NCBI GenBank assembly: GCA_041752395.1 | Contig: JBGSWN010000224.1 | Span: forward strand, 1-64,000 | Direction of reading: 5' to 3' | Origin: UBA6168 sp041752395 | Lineage (GTDB): Bacteria > Bacteroidota > Bacteroidia > Chitinophagales > Saprospiraceae | Length of the DNA stretch: 64,000 nucleotides | Shown: positions 50,884 to 59,167 of the stretch, one piece after another | How the letters are laid out: every line of letters starts with the position of its first letter | Numbering within the stretch: position 1 is the stretch's first letter | The notes under the pieces: generated by a model | What the model saw: only the letters and a program-made list of their open reading frames with translations | What the model was told of the DNA's origin: nothing | Database searches by the model: none | Translations under genes and position numbers: made by a program

Positions 50884-52353
50884 TCAAAACTCCTTTGCAA
50901 TTAACTCCGCCACCACCTGCCCCGAAATCAGCGACGGCGGAACGCCAGGGCCGGGAGCAGTCAGTTGGCCAGTGTAATATAGGTTTTTTACTTTTTTGCT
51001 TTTGATTCGGGGTTTCAGGAAGGCCGTTTGCAGCAGCGTGTTCGCCAGGCCGTAGGCATTGCCTTTGAAGGCATGGTAGTCCGCCTTGAAATCGTTGTGC
51101 GCAAACGACCGCTTGTACACAATTGAATTACGAACATCCTGCCCAGTGAGCTTTTCGAGGCGCTCCATCACAATATTAAAGTATTTCTCCCTAAGCTCAT
51201 CAGTATCCTGTAAATCTGGTGCGAGCGGGATGAGCACGAAGAGGTTTTCGCAGCCCTCCGGCGCCACCGATGGGTCGGTCATGCTCGGTGCGCAGACGTA
51301 GAACAGCGGGTTGGTCGGCCAAACGGGCTGCTCGTAAATCTCCACTGCATGTTGCTTGAAATCTTTATCGAAGAAAAGATTGTGGTGGAGCAGGCCCTTC
51401 AGCCGCTTGTTGATTCCCAAATAAAACAGCAAGCTAGACGGCGCCATCACCCGCTTGTCCCAATATTTTTCAGAGTATTGCCGCACCCGCTTGTCCAGCA
51501 GGTTTTGCTCGACGTGGTGGTAATCGGCACCGCCAACTACGACGTCCGCAGCATGTTCGCCTTTCGTTGTAATGACTTTTGTGGCGTGGCCATTCGGCAC
51601 ACAAATTTGTTTCACCTCCTCGCCAAGGCAGATTTTCACGCCCAGTTCCTCCGCCAAAGCCACCATTCCCTCGATGATTTTGGTCATGCCGCCCATCGGA
51701 TACCAAGTGCCGAGCGCCATGTCGGCATAGTTCATCAAGCTGTACATGGCCGGGGTGTTTTCGGGCGTAGCTCCGAGAAACAGCACAGGGAATTCGAGCA
51801 GTTCGATGAGTTTTTTATTGGTAAAAAGCTTCCGCACATGCGAGGACAGCGAGCTGAACATCTGCAACCGGAACATGCTGGCCAGTATCCGCCAGTCGGC
51901 AAACTCCCAGATGGAGAGGCTCGGCTTTCGCACGAACTCGCCCATGCCCACTTCGTATTTGTATTTCGCTTCGCTCAAAAATTGGCGCAGCTTGGTGCTA
52001 CTGCCCGGCTCTTCCCGCTCGAACATTTCGCAGAGCGCATCTACACCAGCAGGTACGTTCAGTTCATCATTTTTACCAAAAAAAATGCGGTAGGAAGGAT
52101 CGAGGCGGGTGAGGTGGTAGTAGTCGCTGGCTTTTTTGCCAAACAGGTTGAAGTATTCCTCGAACACTTCCGGCATCCAATACCAGCTTGGCCCCATATC
52201 GAAGGTGAAGCCCTTAGCCTCAAATTTACGGGCACGGCCACCAGGCACGGCATTCTTTTCAAGTACCGTCACGTCAAAGCCCTGCTTCGCCAAACAGCTT
52301 GCCGTGGCGAGACCAGAGAACCCCGAACCGATTACGATTACTTTTTTTGTCAA
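50884..52353 (-). CDS. crtI: Phytoene desaturase
   Basis: FAD-dependent enzyme that desaturates phytoene towards lycopene. 489 residues. The FAD-binding motif is at the N-terminus (VIVIGSGFSGLATASCLAKQ, GxGxxG), followed by VLEKNAVPGGRARKFEAKGFTFDMGPSWYW. The C-terminal crtI signature YYTGQLTAPGPGVPPSLISGQ is intact. It is the first gene of the carotenoid operon. A lycopene cyclase is not visible here and must be encoded elsewhere for crtZ to act. The start at 52353 (MTKKVIVIGSG) fits the family. Confidence 0.95.
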   Translation of the reverse strand: MTKKVIVIGSGFSGLATASCLAKQGFDVTVLEKNAVPGGRARKFEAKGFTFDMGPSWYWMPEVFEEYFNLFGKKASDYYHLTRLDPSYRIFFGKNDELNVPAGVDALCEMFEREEPGSSTKLRQFLSEAKYKYEVGMGEFVRKPSLSIWEFADWRILASMFRLQMFSSLSSHVRKLFTNKKLIELLEFPVLFLGATPENTPAMYSLMNYADMALGTWYPMGGMTKIIEGMVALAEELGVKICLGEEVKQICVPNGHATKVITTKGEHAADVVVGGADYHHVEQNLLDKRVRQYSEKYWDKRVMAPSSLLFYLGINKRLKGLLHHNLFFDKDFKQHAVEIYEQPVWPTNPLFYVCAPSMTDPSVAPEGCENLFVLIPLAPDLQDTDELREKYFNIVMERLEKLTGQDVRNSIVYKRSFAHNDFKADYHAFKGNAYGLANTLLQTAFLKPRIKSKKVKNLYYTGQLTAPGPGVPPSLISGQVVAELIAKEF

Positions 52354-52468
52354 AATTCTGCTTTTAACTTTTGGTAGAAACCAAAGGTTAACAGGGTTTT
52401 ATTTTTTTTGTTTATGTTTTTGAGCTAAATATTTAAACAAAAAAATTAGGTAAGGCGATGTGACAAAT

Positions 52469-53539
52469 TTATACTTCATCCATAGCCTTCATCTTCTCTG
52501 CGTTTTCAGCAATTTGGAGTCCTTCGACAAGTTTGGTAAGCTCGCCCTCCAGCACTTGGTCGAGGTTGTAGAGCGTCAGCTCGATGCGGTGGTCGGTGAT
52601 GCGGTTTTGGGGGAAATTGTAGGTGCGGATTTTTTCGGAGCGGTCGCCAGAGCCAACGAGCGATTTTCGTTGCGCAGCAATGGTGGCGTTCAATTTCTCC
52701 TTCTGCATTTCATAAATTTTGGAATAGAGCCGCTGCTCAGCGATTTCCTTGTTCGAGTGCTGGGAGCGGCCCTCGGTACATTCCACCACCACGCCTGTTG
52801 GAATGTGCGTTAACCGTACACCCGATTCGGTCTTGTTCACGTGCTGACCACCGGCGCCGCTTGAGCGGAAAGTGTCGATTTTCAGGTCGGAGCGGTTGAT
52901 GTTCACGTCTTCCATTTCCATTTTGGGCATCACGGCCACGGTAGCGGCGCTGGTGTGTACACGGCCTTTGGTCTCCGTGGTAGGCACTCGTTGTACCCGG
53001 TGTACACCAGATTCGAACTTCATTTTACCGTAAACATCGTTGCCACGCACCTCGACGGAGACTTCTTTGTAGCCGCCAACAGTTCCTTCATTTTCGTAGA
53101 GCGGTTCAGTTTTCCAACCTTGTGTTTCAAAGTATTTGATGTACATTCGGTAGAGGTCGCCCGCAAAAAGGCTGGCCTCATCGCCGCCAGTACCCGCCCG
53201 AATTTCGAAGATAATATCACGGGCATCCTCAGGGTCACGGGGGATGAGGAGGGTTCTGATTTGCTCCTCCAGTTCATCACGCCGGGGTTCCAGTTCCTGA
53301 AGTTCGAGCTTTGCCATTTCACGGAATTCATCGTCTTTTTCTTTCAAAAGCTCCTTAGCACCGTCTATATTTTCGAGCACTTTTTTATACTCGACATAGG
53401 TATCCACGACCTCTTTCAGCTTAAAATATTCCTTGCTGACCTTGGTGTAACGGGCTTGGTCACTGACGATTTCAGGGTCTGACATTTGCTCTTCCAGGTT
53501 GATGAAATTGCTGCGAATGGATTCGAGTTTATCTAACAT
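52469..53539 (-). CDS. prfA: Peptide chain release factor 1
   Basis: Recognises UAA/UAG and releases the finished peptide from the ribosome. 356 residues from the ATG whose first base is 53539. The GGQ loop is intact (FRSSGAGGQHVNKTESGVRLTH), with IRAGTGGDEASLFAGDL, HRVQRVPTTETKGRVHTSAATVAVMP and TYNFPQNRITDHRI typical of RF1. A TTG 14 codons upstream is possible, but MLDKLESIRS is the family start. No programmed frameshift, as expected (that belongs to RF2). Confidence 0.96.
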   Translation of the reverse strand: MLDKLESIRSNFINLEEQMSDPEIVSDQARYTKVSKEYFKLKEVVDTYVEYKKVLENIDGAKELLKEKDDEFREMAKLELQELEPRRDELEEQIRTLLIPRDPEDARDIIFEIRAGTGGDEASLFAGDLYRMYIKYFETQGWKTEPLYENEGTVGGYKEVSVEVRGNDVYGKMKFESGVHRVQRVPTTETKGRVHTSAATVAVMPKMEMEDVNINRSDLKIDTFRSSGAGGQHVNKTESGVRLTHIPTGVVVECTEGRSQHSNKEIAEQRLYSKIYEMQKEKLNATIAAQRKSLVGSGDRSEKIRTYNFPQNRITDHRIELTLYNLDQVLEGELTKLVEGLQIAENAEKMKAMDEV

Positions 53540-53733
53540 GCGATTTTTTTTGAATTTTGCGCCGGAAACATTGCCCGGCAAGTGTTGAATAAAGGAAGGA
53601 CGCTACTCCTCAAAAGGGAGTTGGAATTTGCGTAGCTACAAAAAGCGGCGAAGCTGGAAGGAGTTCATAAAATAACTTTCATGTTTGCGGATGCAAAAAT
53701 AGGAAAATTAACGACCGAAAAAACAGGACGAAT

Positions 53734-54432
53734 TTGACAGTTCCACTCATTTTGAATATCGAAGCTGCTACGGAGGTGTGTTCCGTGTGCTTGAGCCGGG
53801 GCATGGCGGTGCTTTCGGTGCAGGAGTCCGACGAACAGAACAAACACTCAAGCATCATCACGTTGCTTATCCAGCGCTGCATGGACGAAGCTGGGCTCAA
53901 TCTACAAGACATTGACGCCGTTTCAGTGAGCGAGGGGCCTGGTTCCTACACCTCTTTGAGGGTTGGTTTTTCTACTGCGAAAGGCATTTGTTTTGCGCTC
54001 AACAAGCCGCTCATTACGGTCAGCACATTGGCTGCGCTAGCCAAAGCCGCCCATCTTGAAGCACAGGACTCCGCCGCCCTCTACTGCCCAATGATAGATG
54101 CTCGCCGGATGGAAGTGTACACGGCGTTGTTTACAGCTACTGGTGAAACAGTGCTGCCTCCTCGTCCAGTGGTAATCGAACAAGGTTCTTTCATGGAATA
54201 TTTTGATGCAGAACAACGTATCATTTTCTGCGGAAATGGGGCTGAGAAGTGCAAGGCCGTCATCAACAATAATTTTTCGAGCTTTAGCAAGGTAGAAAAT
54301 TGTAGTTCTGTGCAATTAATTTCAGGTGCTATAAACATGTTTTTGAATAAGAAATTTTCAGATACCGCCTATGCTTCTCCCTGCTACCTAAAGGCACCAA
54401 ACATCACTTCCTCAGGGCAGAAACCCAGCTAA
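53734..54432 (+). CDS. tsaB: tRNA threonylcarbamoyladenosine biosynthesis protein TsaB
   Basis: 232 residues, ASKHA fold. Non-catalytic partner of TsaD in making the t6A modification on tRNAs that read ANN codons. Motifs: LILNIEAATEVCSVCLSRG, NKHSSIITLLIQRCMDEAG, DIDAVSVSEGPGSYTSLRVG, then CPMIDARRMEVYTALF, all standard for TsaB. The start is TTG 53734, the best alignment with the family; no ATG is near. It stands alone, with a 240-bp gap before the ArsR genes. Confidence 0.93.
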   Translation: MTVPLILNIEAATEVCSVCLSRGMAVLSVQESDEQNKHSSIITLLIQRCMDEAGLNLQDIDAVSVSEGPGSYTSLRVGFSTAKGICFALNKPLITVSTLAALAKAAHLEAQDSAALYCPMIDARRMEVYTALFTATGETVLPPRPVVIEQGSFMEYFDAEQRIIFCGNGAEKCKAVINNNFSSFSKVENCSSVQLISGAINMFLNKKFSDTAYASPCYLKAPNITSSGQKPS

Positions 54433-54673
54433 ATAGTTGATTATTAAGCATCAAGGATTTAATATAAGAAAAAAAATTACTTTTAAATAAGTTTGAATTT
54501 TAAAAATACGCTTTTATTTTCGCACTGATTTCGCACACTTTAAGCATTACGATGGACGATTATCACTTCGATTGGTATAGTTCTTGGTTTGCAGGTATGA
54601 AGATTTTACTAATTTGAGAAAACTTGAATGTTGATTTCAACAATTTTTTAACCAGTTTTTAAAAAAACATAAT

Positions 54674-55012
54674 ATGAGAAAGCAAAAGAGCGAGACGATT
54701 GTGCTCAAGAAGGGAAAAGAAGAAATCCACCTCGACTACGCAGAATTGCGCAAAGCCGTGTTGGTTCTTCGGGCCATCAACCACAAACTGCGCCAGCGGG
54801 TAATTGACTTGTTGGAGGAGAATGAGAAGATGACCGTTACTGACATCTACATCAAATTGCGGCTTGAGCAAAGTGTAGCTTCACAGCACTTGGCCATTCT
54901 GCGCAGGGCTGGCGTTGTTGCCACCGAACGTCAAGGTAAATTCATTTTTTACGGATTGGACAAAGACCGTTTGGGACAAATCTCCAAATTGGTGGAAGAT
55001 TTGGCAGCTTAA
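54674..55012 (+). CDS. ArsR-type winged-helix regulator (first of a tandem pair)
   Basis: 112 residues. The HTH core is in VIDLLEENEKMTVTDIYIKLRLEQSVASQHLAILRRAGVVATERQGKFIFYGLDKDRL, the ArsR winged-helix pattern. The metal-binding ELCVCDL motif of classical ArsR/SmtB is absent (IYIKLRLEQ), so it probably does not sense metal this way. Its neighbour at 55300 is a clear relative (shared SITSQHL/SVASQHL recognition helix). A small terminator follows the stop. The target is unknown. Confidence 0.85.
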   Translation: MRKQKSETIVLKKGKEEIHLDYAELRKAVLVLRAINHKLRQRVIDLLEENEKMTVTDIYIKLRLEQSVASQHLAILRRAGVVATERQGKFIFYGLDKDRLGQISKLVEDLAA

Positions 55013-55041
55013 AAAAACAGTGATTACTGGCTTTTTGCATG

Positions 55042-55065
55042 GAATACGAAAGTATTCTTTTTCTT
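55042..55065 (+). terminator. Terminator after the first ArsR gene
   Basis: GAATAC-GAAA-GTATTC (55042-55057) forms a 6-bp stem with a GNRA-type loop, followed by TTTTTCTT. It is 29 nt after the stop codon. Confidence 0.6.
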
Positions 55066-55180
55066 AATTCAAATTATAATCCCTTGATGAAAAAAGCTTG
55101 ACTTAAGCCAAGGCAAAGCTTAGAGGCACGTATAAACATGTGCTTACTTTATTGCTACACTTCTATTTTATGGGCTTTTC

Positions 55181-55222
55181 AAAAATGCTGTAAACCTCAC
55201 CGGGCTTACAGCATTTTTTTTA
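55181..55222 (+). terminator. Second terminator between the two ArsR genes
   Basis: AAAAATGCTGTAA (55181-55193) and TTACAGCATTTTT (55206-55218) pair perfectly over 13 bp around a 12-nt loop, with more T following. Since the first ArsR gene already has a terminator at 55042 and no protein gene lies between, it probably ends a separate short transcript of about 100-150 nt. Confidence 0.75.
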
Positions 55223-55229
55223 TAACTTT

Positions 55230-55260
55230 TTTGAAAAGATAAATAAATAGCGCATATTTG
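55230..55260 (+). promoter_or_regulatory. Candidate Bacteroidota promoter of the second ArsR gene
   Basis: TTTG at 55230-55233 and CATATTTG at 55253-55260 (consensus TAnnTTTG with one mismatch) are separated by 19 nt, the spacing known for the main sigma factor of Bacteroidota. Transcription would start about 6-8 nt later, some 32 nt before the ATG at 55300. Confidence 0.45.
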
Positions 55261-55299
55261 CCTCAACAACTTCTTTTTCGCCAAAAAATTTTGACTTCT

Positions 55300-55620
55300 A
55301 TGAGAAAGGCTAAGGTAATCATCAACGATGATAAGCTACAGGTGTCGTCGGATATACTCAGGGCATTGGCGCATCCACTGCGCATGAAAATCCTTGAGTT
55401 CATCGACGAGCACGAGACGATAAACGTCAACAAAATCTACAACACTTTAAAGCTTGAGCAATCCATCACCTCACAACACCTTCGCATACTTCGGTCGGCT
55501 GGTCTTGTCGAAACGATACGTGACGGAAAATTCATCCACTACAAGGTAGATTATGATAGGGTGACCACGGCTGTGAAGGCCATTGGATCATTCCTGAGTT
55601 TGCCAAAGACTGGCAGGTAA
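55300..55620 (+). CDS. ArsR-type winged-helix regulator (second of a tandem pair)
   Basis: 106 residues from ATG 55300. The winged helix runs DILRALAHPLRMKILEFIDEHETINVNKIYNTLKLEQSITSQHLRILRSAGLVETIRDGKFIHYKV, a closer match to ArsR than the first copy. It too lacks the cysteine metal box. The shared recognition helix implies the two bind similar operators and could compete or heterodimerise. An upstream start (55258) is less likely as it overlaps the candidate promoter. Confidence 0.87.
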   Translation: MRKAKVIINDDKLQVSSDILRALAHPLRMKILEFIDEHETINVNKIYNTLKLEQSITSQHLRILRSAGLVETIRDGKFIHYKVDYDRVTTAVKAIGSFLSLPKTGR

Positions 55621-55689
55621 AACTGGGTTAAGCTAAAGGGGAAAAGGTTAGCGCAGTATTTTATTACTTGAGCCAAACAAAGGCGTTTA

Positions 55690-56640
55690 CTATCCTTCAA
55701 TAAACAAGGCTGATATCGAGCGATGCTCGTGGGTATTCCGTATTGCCCTTGCGAAAAGCTTTCCAGTGGAAAGTACCTTTATTTTATCTGGACGCTTTGT
55801 TTGCGAAATGGGTATCGTATCACAAACAATCAGCTCAAGCAAAGCCGATTTTTCAATATTTTCAAACGCCTTTCCTGAAAGGACGGGGTGCGTACAAATG
55901 GCACGGACGCTGTTTGCGCCTTCTTTCATAATAATGTCAGCCGCCCTACAGAGTGTGCCAGCGGTATCTACAAGGTCATCTACTAGTATCACATCAGCAC
56001 CTTTTACATCTCCAATGACCGTCATTTCTGCTATTTCATTCGCTTTCTTGCGGTACTTGTCGCAAATCACAAGGTTCTTTCCGAAGTGCTTGGCGTAAGT
56101 TCTAGCCCTTTTTACACCACCAACGTCTGGTGAAGCAAACAGGGCATTCGTCAAATCCATTTTTTCCAAATGCGGCATATAAATGGCCTCACTTTTTAGG
56201 TGGTCAACAGGAATATCAAAGAAGCCTTGAATCTGGTCGGCATGGAGATCCATCGTCATCACCCGGTCTGCACCAGCGGCTTGCAGCAGCTCTGCGATAA
56301 GTTTAGCTGAAATGGGCACACGAGGCTTGTCCTTGCGGTCTTGGCGGGCGTAGCCGAAGTAGGGCATGACGGCGGTGATGTAACCCGCAGAGGCCCGCTT
56401 GGCAGCGTCTATGACCAACAGCAGCTCCATCAAGTTTTCGGCAGGTGCGAACGTTGACTGAACGAGGAACACATAGGCCCCCCTCACCGATTCGTTGATG
56501 ACAGGCTGCATTTCACCATCGCTGAAGCGGTTGACCGAAATGTCGCCCAGGGGTTGGCCGTAATAGTCGGCTATCTTCTCAGCCAAATAATTCGAGTTCG
56601 TTCCTGAAAAGATTTTTACTTCGACCATAGCGTTTGTCAT
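55690..56640 (-). CDS. prs: Ribose-phosphate pyrophosphokinase
   Basis: Makes PRPP from ribose 5-phosphate and ATP, for nucleotide, histidine and NAD synthesis. 316 residues. Signatures: IFSGTNSNYLAEKIADYYG at the start, FSDGEMQPVINESVRGAYVFLVQS, YFGYARQDRKDKPRVPISAKL, DLHADQIQGFFDIPVDHL and the PRPP loop VILVDDLVDTAGTLCRAADI. A start 5 codons later (MVEVKIFSG) is also possible. It is downstream of the VWA gene on the same strand, 220 bp away. Confidence 0.96.
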   Translation of the reverse strand: MTNAMVEVKIFSGTNSNYLAEKIADYYGQPLGDISVNRFSDGEMQPVINESVRGAYVFLVQSTFAPAENLMELLLVIDAAKRASAGYITAVMPYFGYARQDRKDKPRVPISAKLIAELLQAAGADRVMTMDLHADQIQGFFDIPVDHLKSEAIYMPHLEKMDLTNALFASPDVGGVKRARTYAKHFGKNLVICDKYRKKANEIAEMTVIGDVKGADVILVDDLVDTAGTLCRAADIIMKEGANSVRAICTHPVLSGKAFENIEKSALLELIVCDTIPISQTKRPDKIKVLSTGKLFARAIRNTHEHRSISALFIEG

Positions 56641-56860
56641 AATGAAATTTGGAGGGGTGATGGATTAAAATTGAGCAGCAAAAAAATCATCAAAAAAAAC
56701 ATTCAAACACCAACAAAGCTGCCAGTGAAAGATTTTCTCATACCAATCATTAAATTACTGCTCAACCGAAGAGTCTATTGTGGCACAAAAGTAGAAATTC
56801 TTTGCTCAAAGCACGGCGGCTTTGGAGCGTAGTTTTCTGGGGTAAAAATTAAATGCAATT

Positions 56861-57982
56861 TTACCTCAGCGTGGAAGCCCAGTTTGTCAAATCTTTTTTG
56901 GCGATTGAGGCCTCCATTAGTTCTGGGAATTTATCAGGGGTACAGGCAAAACTTGGAATATCCAGTGAGGCAAGTGCCGCTGCCAAACCTTTATCAAAAG
57001 AAGGCGCACCTTTATCATCCAATGCGAGGAGGACGATGAAATTTACACCTGAAGCTTTGATGGCGGCAGCTTTTTTTATCATTTCGCCTTGATTGCCACC
57101 TTCGAAGAGGTCGCTGATGAGTACTAAAATAGTGTCCGAAGGGTTTTTGATAAGTGTTTGCCCATAACCCAGTGCTTTATTGATGTCAGTGCCGCCGCCA
57201 AGTTGGATACCAAACAGTAAATCTACGGGGTCTTTCATTTTATCGGTCAAATCAGCGACAGCGGTATCAAAGGCAATAAAATACGTGCGCACCGATTTGA
57301 GTGATGCCATGATAGCGCCCATCACCCCAGCATAAACGACCGAAGAAGCCATCGAACCGCTTTGGTCAACCAAAAGGATTATATGCCGCAGGGATTGCCC
57401 TTTTCGTCCGTGTCCAACAATATTTTCAGGGATAACTGTCTGATAATCAGCTTGGTAGTGTTTTAAATTTAATCGTATTGTCCGATTCCAATCTACCTCA
57501 TTCAGCTTTGGACGGCGGTTTCTAACTGACCGACTCAGTGCACCTTCAATTGCCTGACGAAGTGGGTTCCTAAGTTTTTTCTCCAAGGCGTCCACCACTT
57601 TTTTGATAACCATCCTAGCAGTTTCCCGGGTTTTGGTGGGCATTACTTTGTTCAATGAAATCATGGTTGCCACCAAGTTCACGTCAGGCTCTACCATCTC
57701 CAACAACTCAGGCTCCAACAATAACCGATGAAGCTCCAATCGCTCCACGGCATCTTTTTGCATTACCTGTACCACCGAGGTTGGGAAATACTGCCGAATG
57801 TCACCTAGCCAACGGTTGACATTTGGAGAGGATGCACCGAGGCCACCTTTGCGCTCATTGTTGTAAAGTGCTTCTAGCACATTGTCCATACCAGCAGCAT
57901 CCCCTTCTAAACCAACCTCGGATTCTGGGTCAGCTTGTTTGCCAAGTATGAGTCGCCATTTTTTTAAACGAAAATCTTCCAT
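56861..57982 (-). CDS. VWA-domain protein (MoxR/DUF5682-associated type)
   Basis: 373 residues from the ATG at 57982 (MEDFRLKKWRLILG). The C-terminal von Willebrand A domain (~200-370) has a complete MIDAS: LLVDQSGSMASS (DxSxS), a Thr in GGGTDINKAL, and an Asp in LVLISDLFEGG. The N-terminal ~180 residues are helical (VVQVMQKDAVERLEL). In other genomes such proteins sit in a cluster with a MoxR-type AAA ATPase, a SWIM zinc-finger protein and DUF5682; none of these is seen here, so this is an isolated member or the cluster is split. The molecular role is unknown. Confidence 0.8.
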   Translation of the reverse strand: MEDFRLKKWRLILGKQADPESEVGLEGDAAGMDNVLEALYNNERKGGLGASSPNVNRWLGDIRQYFPTSVVQVMQKDAVERLELHRLLLEPELLEMVEPDVNLVATMISLNKVMPTKTRETARMVIKKVVDALEKKLRNPLRQAIEGALSRSVRNRRPKLNEVDWNRTIRLNLKHYQADYQTVIPENIVGHGRKGQSLRHIILLVDQSGSMASSVVYAGVMGAIMASLKSVRTYFIAFDTAVADLTDKMKDPVDLLFGIQLGGGTDINKALGYGQTLIKNPSDTILVLISDLFEGGNQGEMIKKAAAIKASGVNFIVLLALDDKGAPSFDKGLAAALASLDIPSFACTPDKFPELMEASIAKKDLTNWASTLR

Positions 57983-58131
57983 ACGGGTAAAGTTAAGCAA
58001 ACTTGTATGCCTAGGCTAAGCGTAGCTTTGTGGCGACAAAACTGTAATCAATTAATAGTATTTTAAATATTATTAATTTAAATTATTCGTACATTCAATC
58101 ATGGTGATTATAGGATTATTTTCACAAGTCC

Positions 58132-58139
58132 TATTTTTG
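58132..58139 (+). promoter_or_regulatory. Candidate -7 element of the thrB promoter
   Basis: TATTTTTG fits TAnnTTTG exactly and lies 30 nt before the thrB start codon. A good -33 TTTG at the right distance is not visible, so it is only a weak candidate. Confidence 0.3.
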
Positions 58140-58168
58140 GCGCTTATTTTGAAAACACATAAAAACTT

Positions 58169-59101
58169 ATGCAACCAGGAATAAAAGTTTTCGCCCCAGC
58201 TTCCGTAGGCAATGCCGCTGTTGGATTTGATGTAATGGGATTCGCATTGGAGCAGCCAGGCGATGAAATCATTGTGAGGTTCAGTGACACACCGGGCTTA
58301 AGAATCACGCTCATCTCAGGCGCACAAGGAAAGTTACCCTACGACCCACTGAAAAACACTGCCGGCTTTGCAGCGCTCAAGCTCCTCGAACACCTCGGTG
58401 AAACGGGCCATGGCATCGAGATGGAATTGCACAAAAAAATGCCCATTGGTAGTGGACTTGGCAGCAGTGCGGCAAGTGCCGTCGCTGGTGTCATGGCCAT
58501 CAACGAACTGTTCAAACGTCCTTTGGAGAAAAAATATCTGCTGCCATTTGCACTCCAAGGCGAGTACCTTGCTTCTGGCGGTTGGCATGCCGATAATGTA
58601 GCTCCTTCGTTAATGGGTGGCCTGGTGCTCATCCGTGATAATGAAACGATGGATTTCCATCGCCTGCCTATGCCACGAGGTATTTACGCTACGGTTGTTT
58701 ACCCCCATGTAGAAGTTTTGACAAAGGACGCTCGAAGCATTTTGAGCGATGCTGTTCCATTGAAAAAATTCATTCAGCAAAGCGCCAACTTGGGTGCATT
58801 CATTATCGGGTTGTACAACACGGATATTTCCCTGATTGGACGAGCTTTACAAGATGTAATCATTGAGCCGCAGCGAGCAAAATTGATTCCTCATTTTTAC
58901 GAAGTAAAAGAAGCTGTGATGAAAGCCGGAGCACTGGGTTGCAGCATTTCAGGTGCTGGTCCCTCCATTTTTGCCCTCAGTGCCAACAGCTTAATCGCTG
59001 AAGAAGTAGGTGAAGCCATGAAACGGGTTTACACGCAGGCTGGCATTGAGCATGATTTGTATCTCTCTCCTATCAATCAGGAAGGGGCAATAAAACTTTA
59101 G
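58169..59101 (+). CDS. thrB: Homoserine kinase
   Basis: Phosphorylates homoserine on the way to threonine. 310 residues, GHMP family: APASVGNAAVGFDVMGFAL at the N-terminus, the ATP loop PIGSGLGSSAASAVAGVMAIN (GLGSSAA; residues ~92-112), and the C-terminal GALGCSISGAGPSIFALS motif. The ATG is the first in frame. It is followed 66 bp later by thrC in the same direction, with a strong hairpin in the gap. Confidence 0.97.
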   Translation: MQPGIKVFAPASVGNAAVGFDVMGFALEQPGDEIIVRFSDTPGLRITLISGAQGKLPYDPLKNTAGFAALKLLEHLGETGHGIEMELHKKMPIGSGLGSSAASAVAGVMAINELFKRPLEKKYLLPFALQGEYLASGGWHADNVAPSLMGGLVLIRDNETMDFHRLPMPRGIYATVVYPHVEVLTKDARSILSDAVPLKKFIQQSANLGAFIIGLYNTDISLIGRALQDVIIEPQRAKLIPHFYEVKEAVMKAGALGCSISGAGPSIFALSANSLIAEEVGEAMKRVYTQAGIEHDLYLSPINQEGAIKL

Positions 59102-59120
59102 TGAACAATTATTACAAGCG

Positions 59121-59152
59121 GTTGGTGCAATTTTCCAGCAAATTGCACCAAC
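59121..59152 (+). promoter_or_regulatory. 13-bp perfect hairpin between thrB and thrC
   Basis: GTTGGTGCAATTT (59121-59133) and AAATTGCACCAAC (59140-59152) with a TCCAGC loop. There is no T-run after it, and thrC starts 16 nt later. It could be an mRNA-processing or stability element that adjusts the thrB:thrC ratio, or an attenuator-like structure. Confidence 0.6.
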
Positions 59153-59167
59153 TCAGAAATCTATTTT

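Noticed and set aside
51349..52377. 342-codon plus-strand frame
   Set aside because: Antisense of crtI, whose family motifs are unambiguous.
52841..52852. CACGTG-containing site in prfA as a third parS
   Set aside because: The flanks (GTTCACGTGCTG) do not form the palindrome; only the two thrC-region sites have the full 14-mer.
54552..54617. 21-codon frame MDDYHFDWYSSWFAGMKILL... upstream of the first ArsR gene
   Set aside because: Too short to support and no recognisable pattern; it could be a leader peptide, but nothing in the region shows attenuation.
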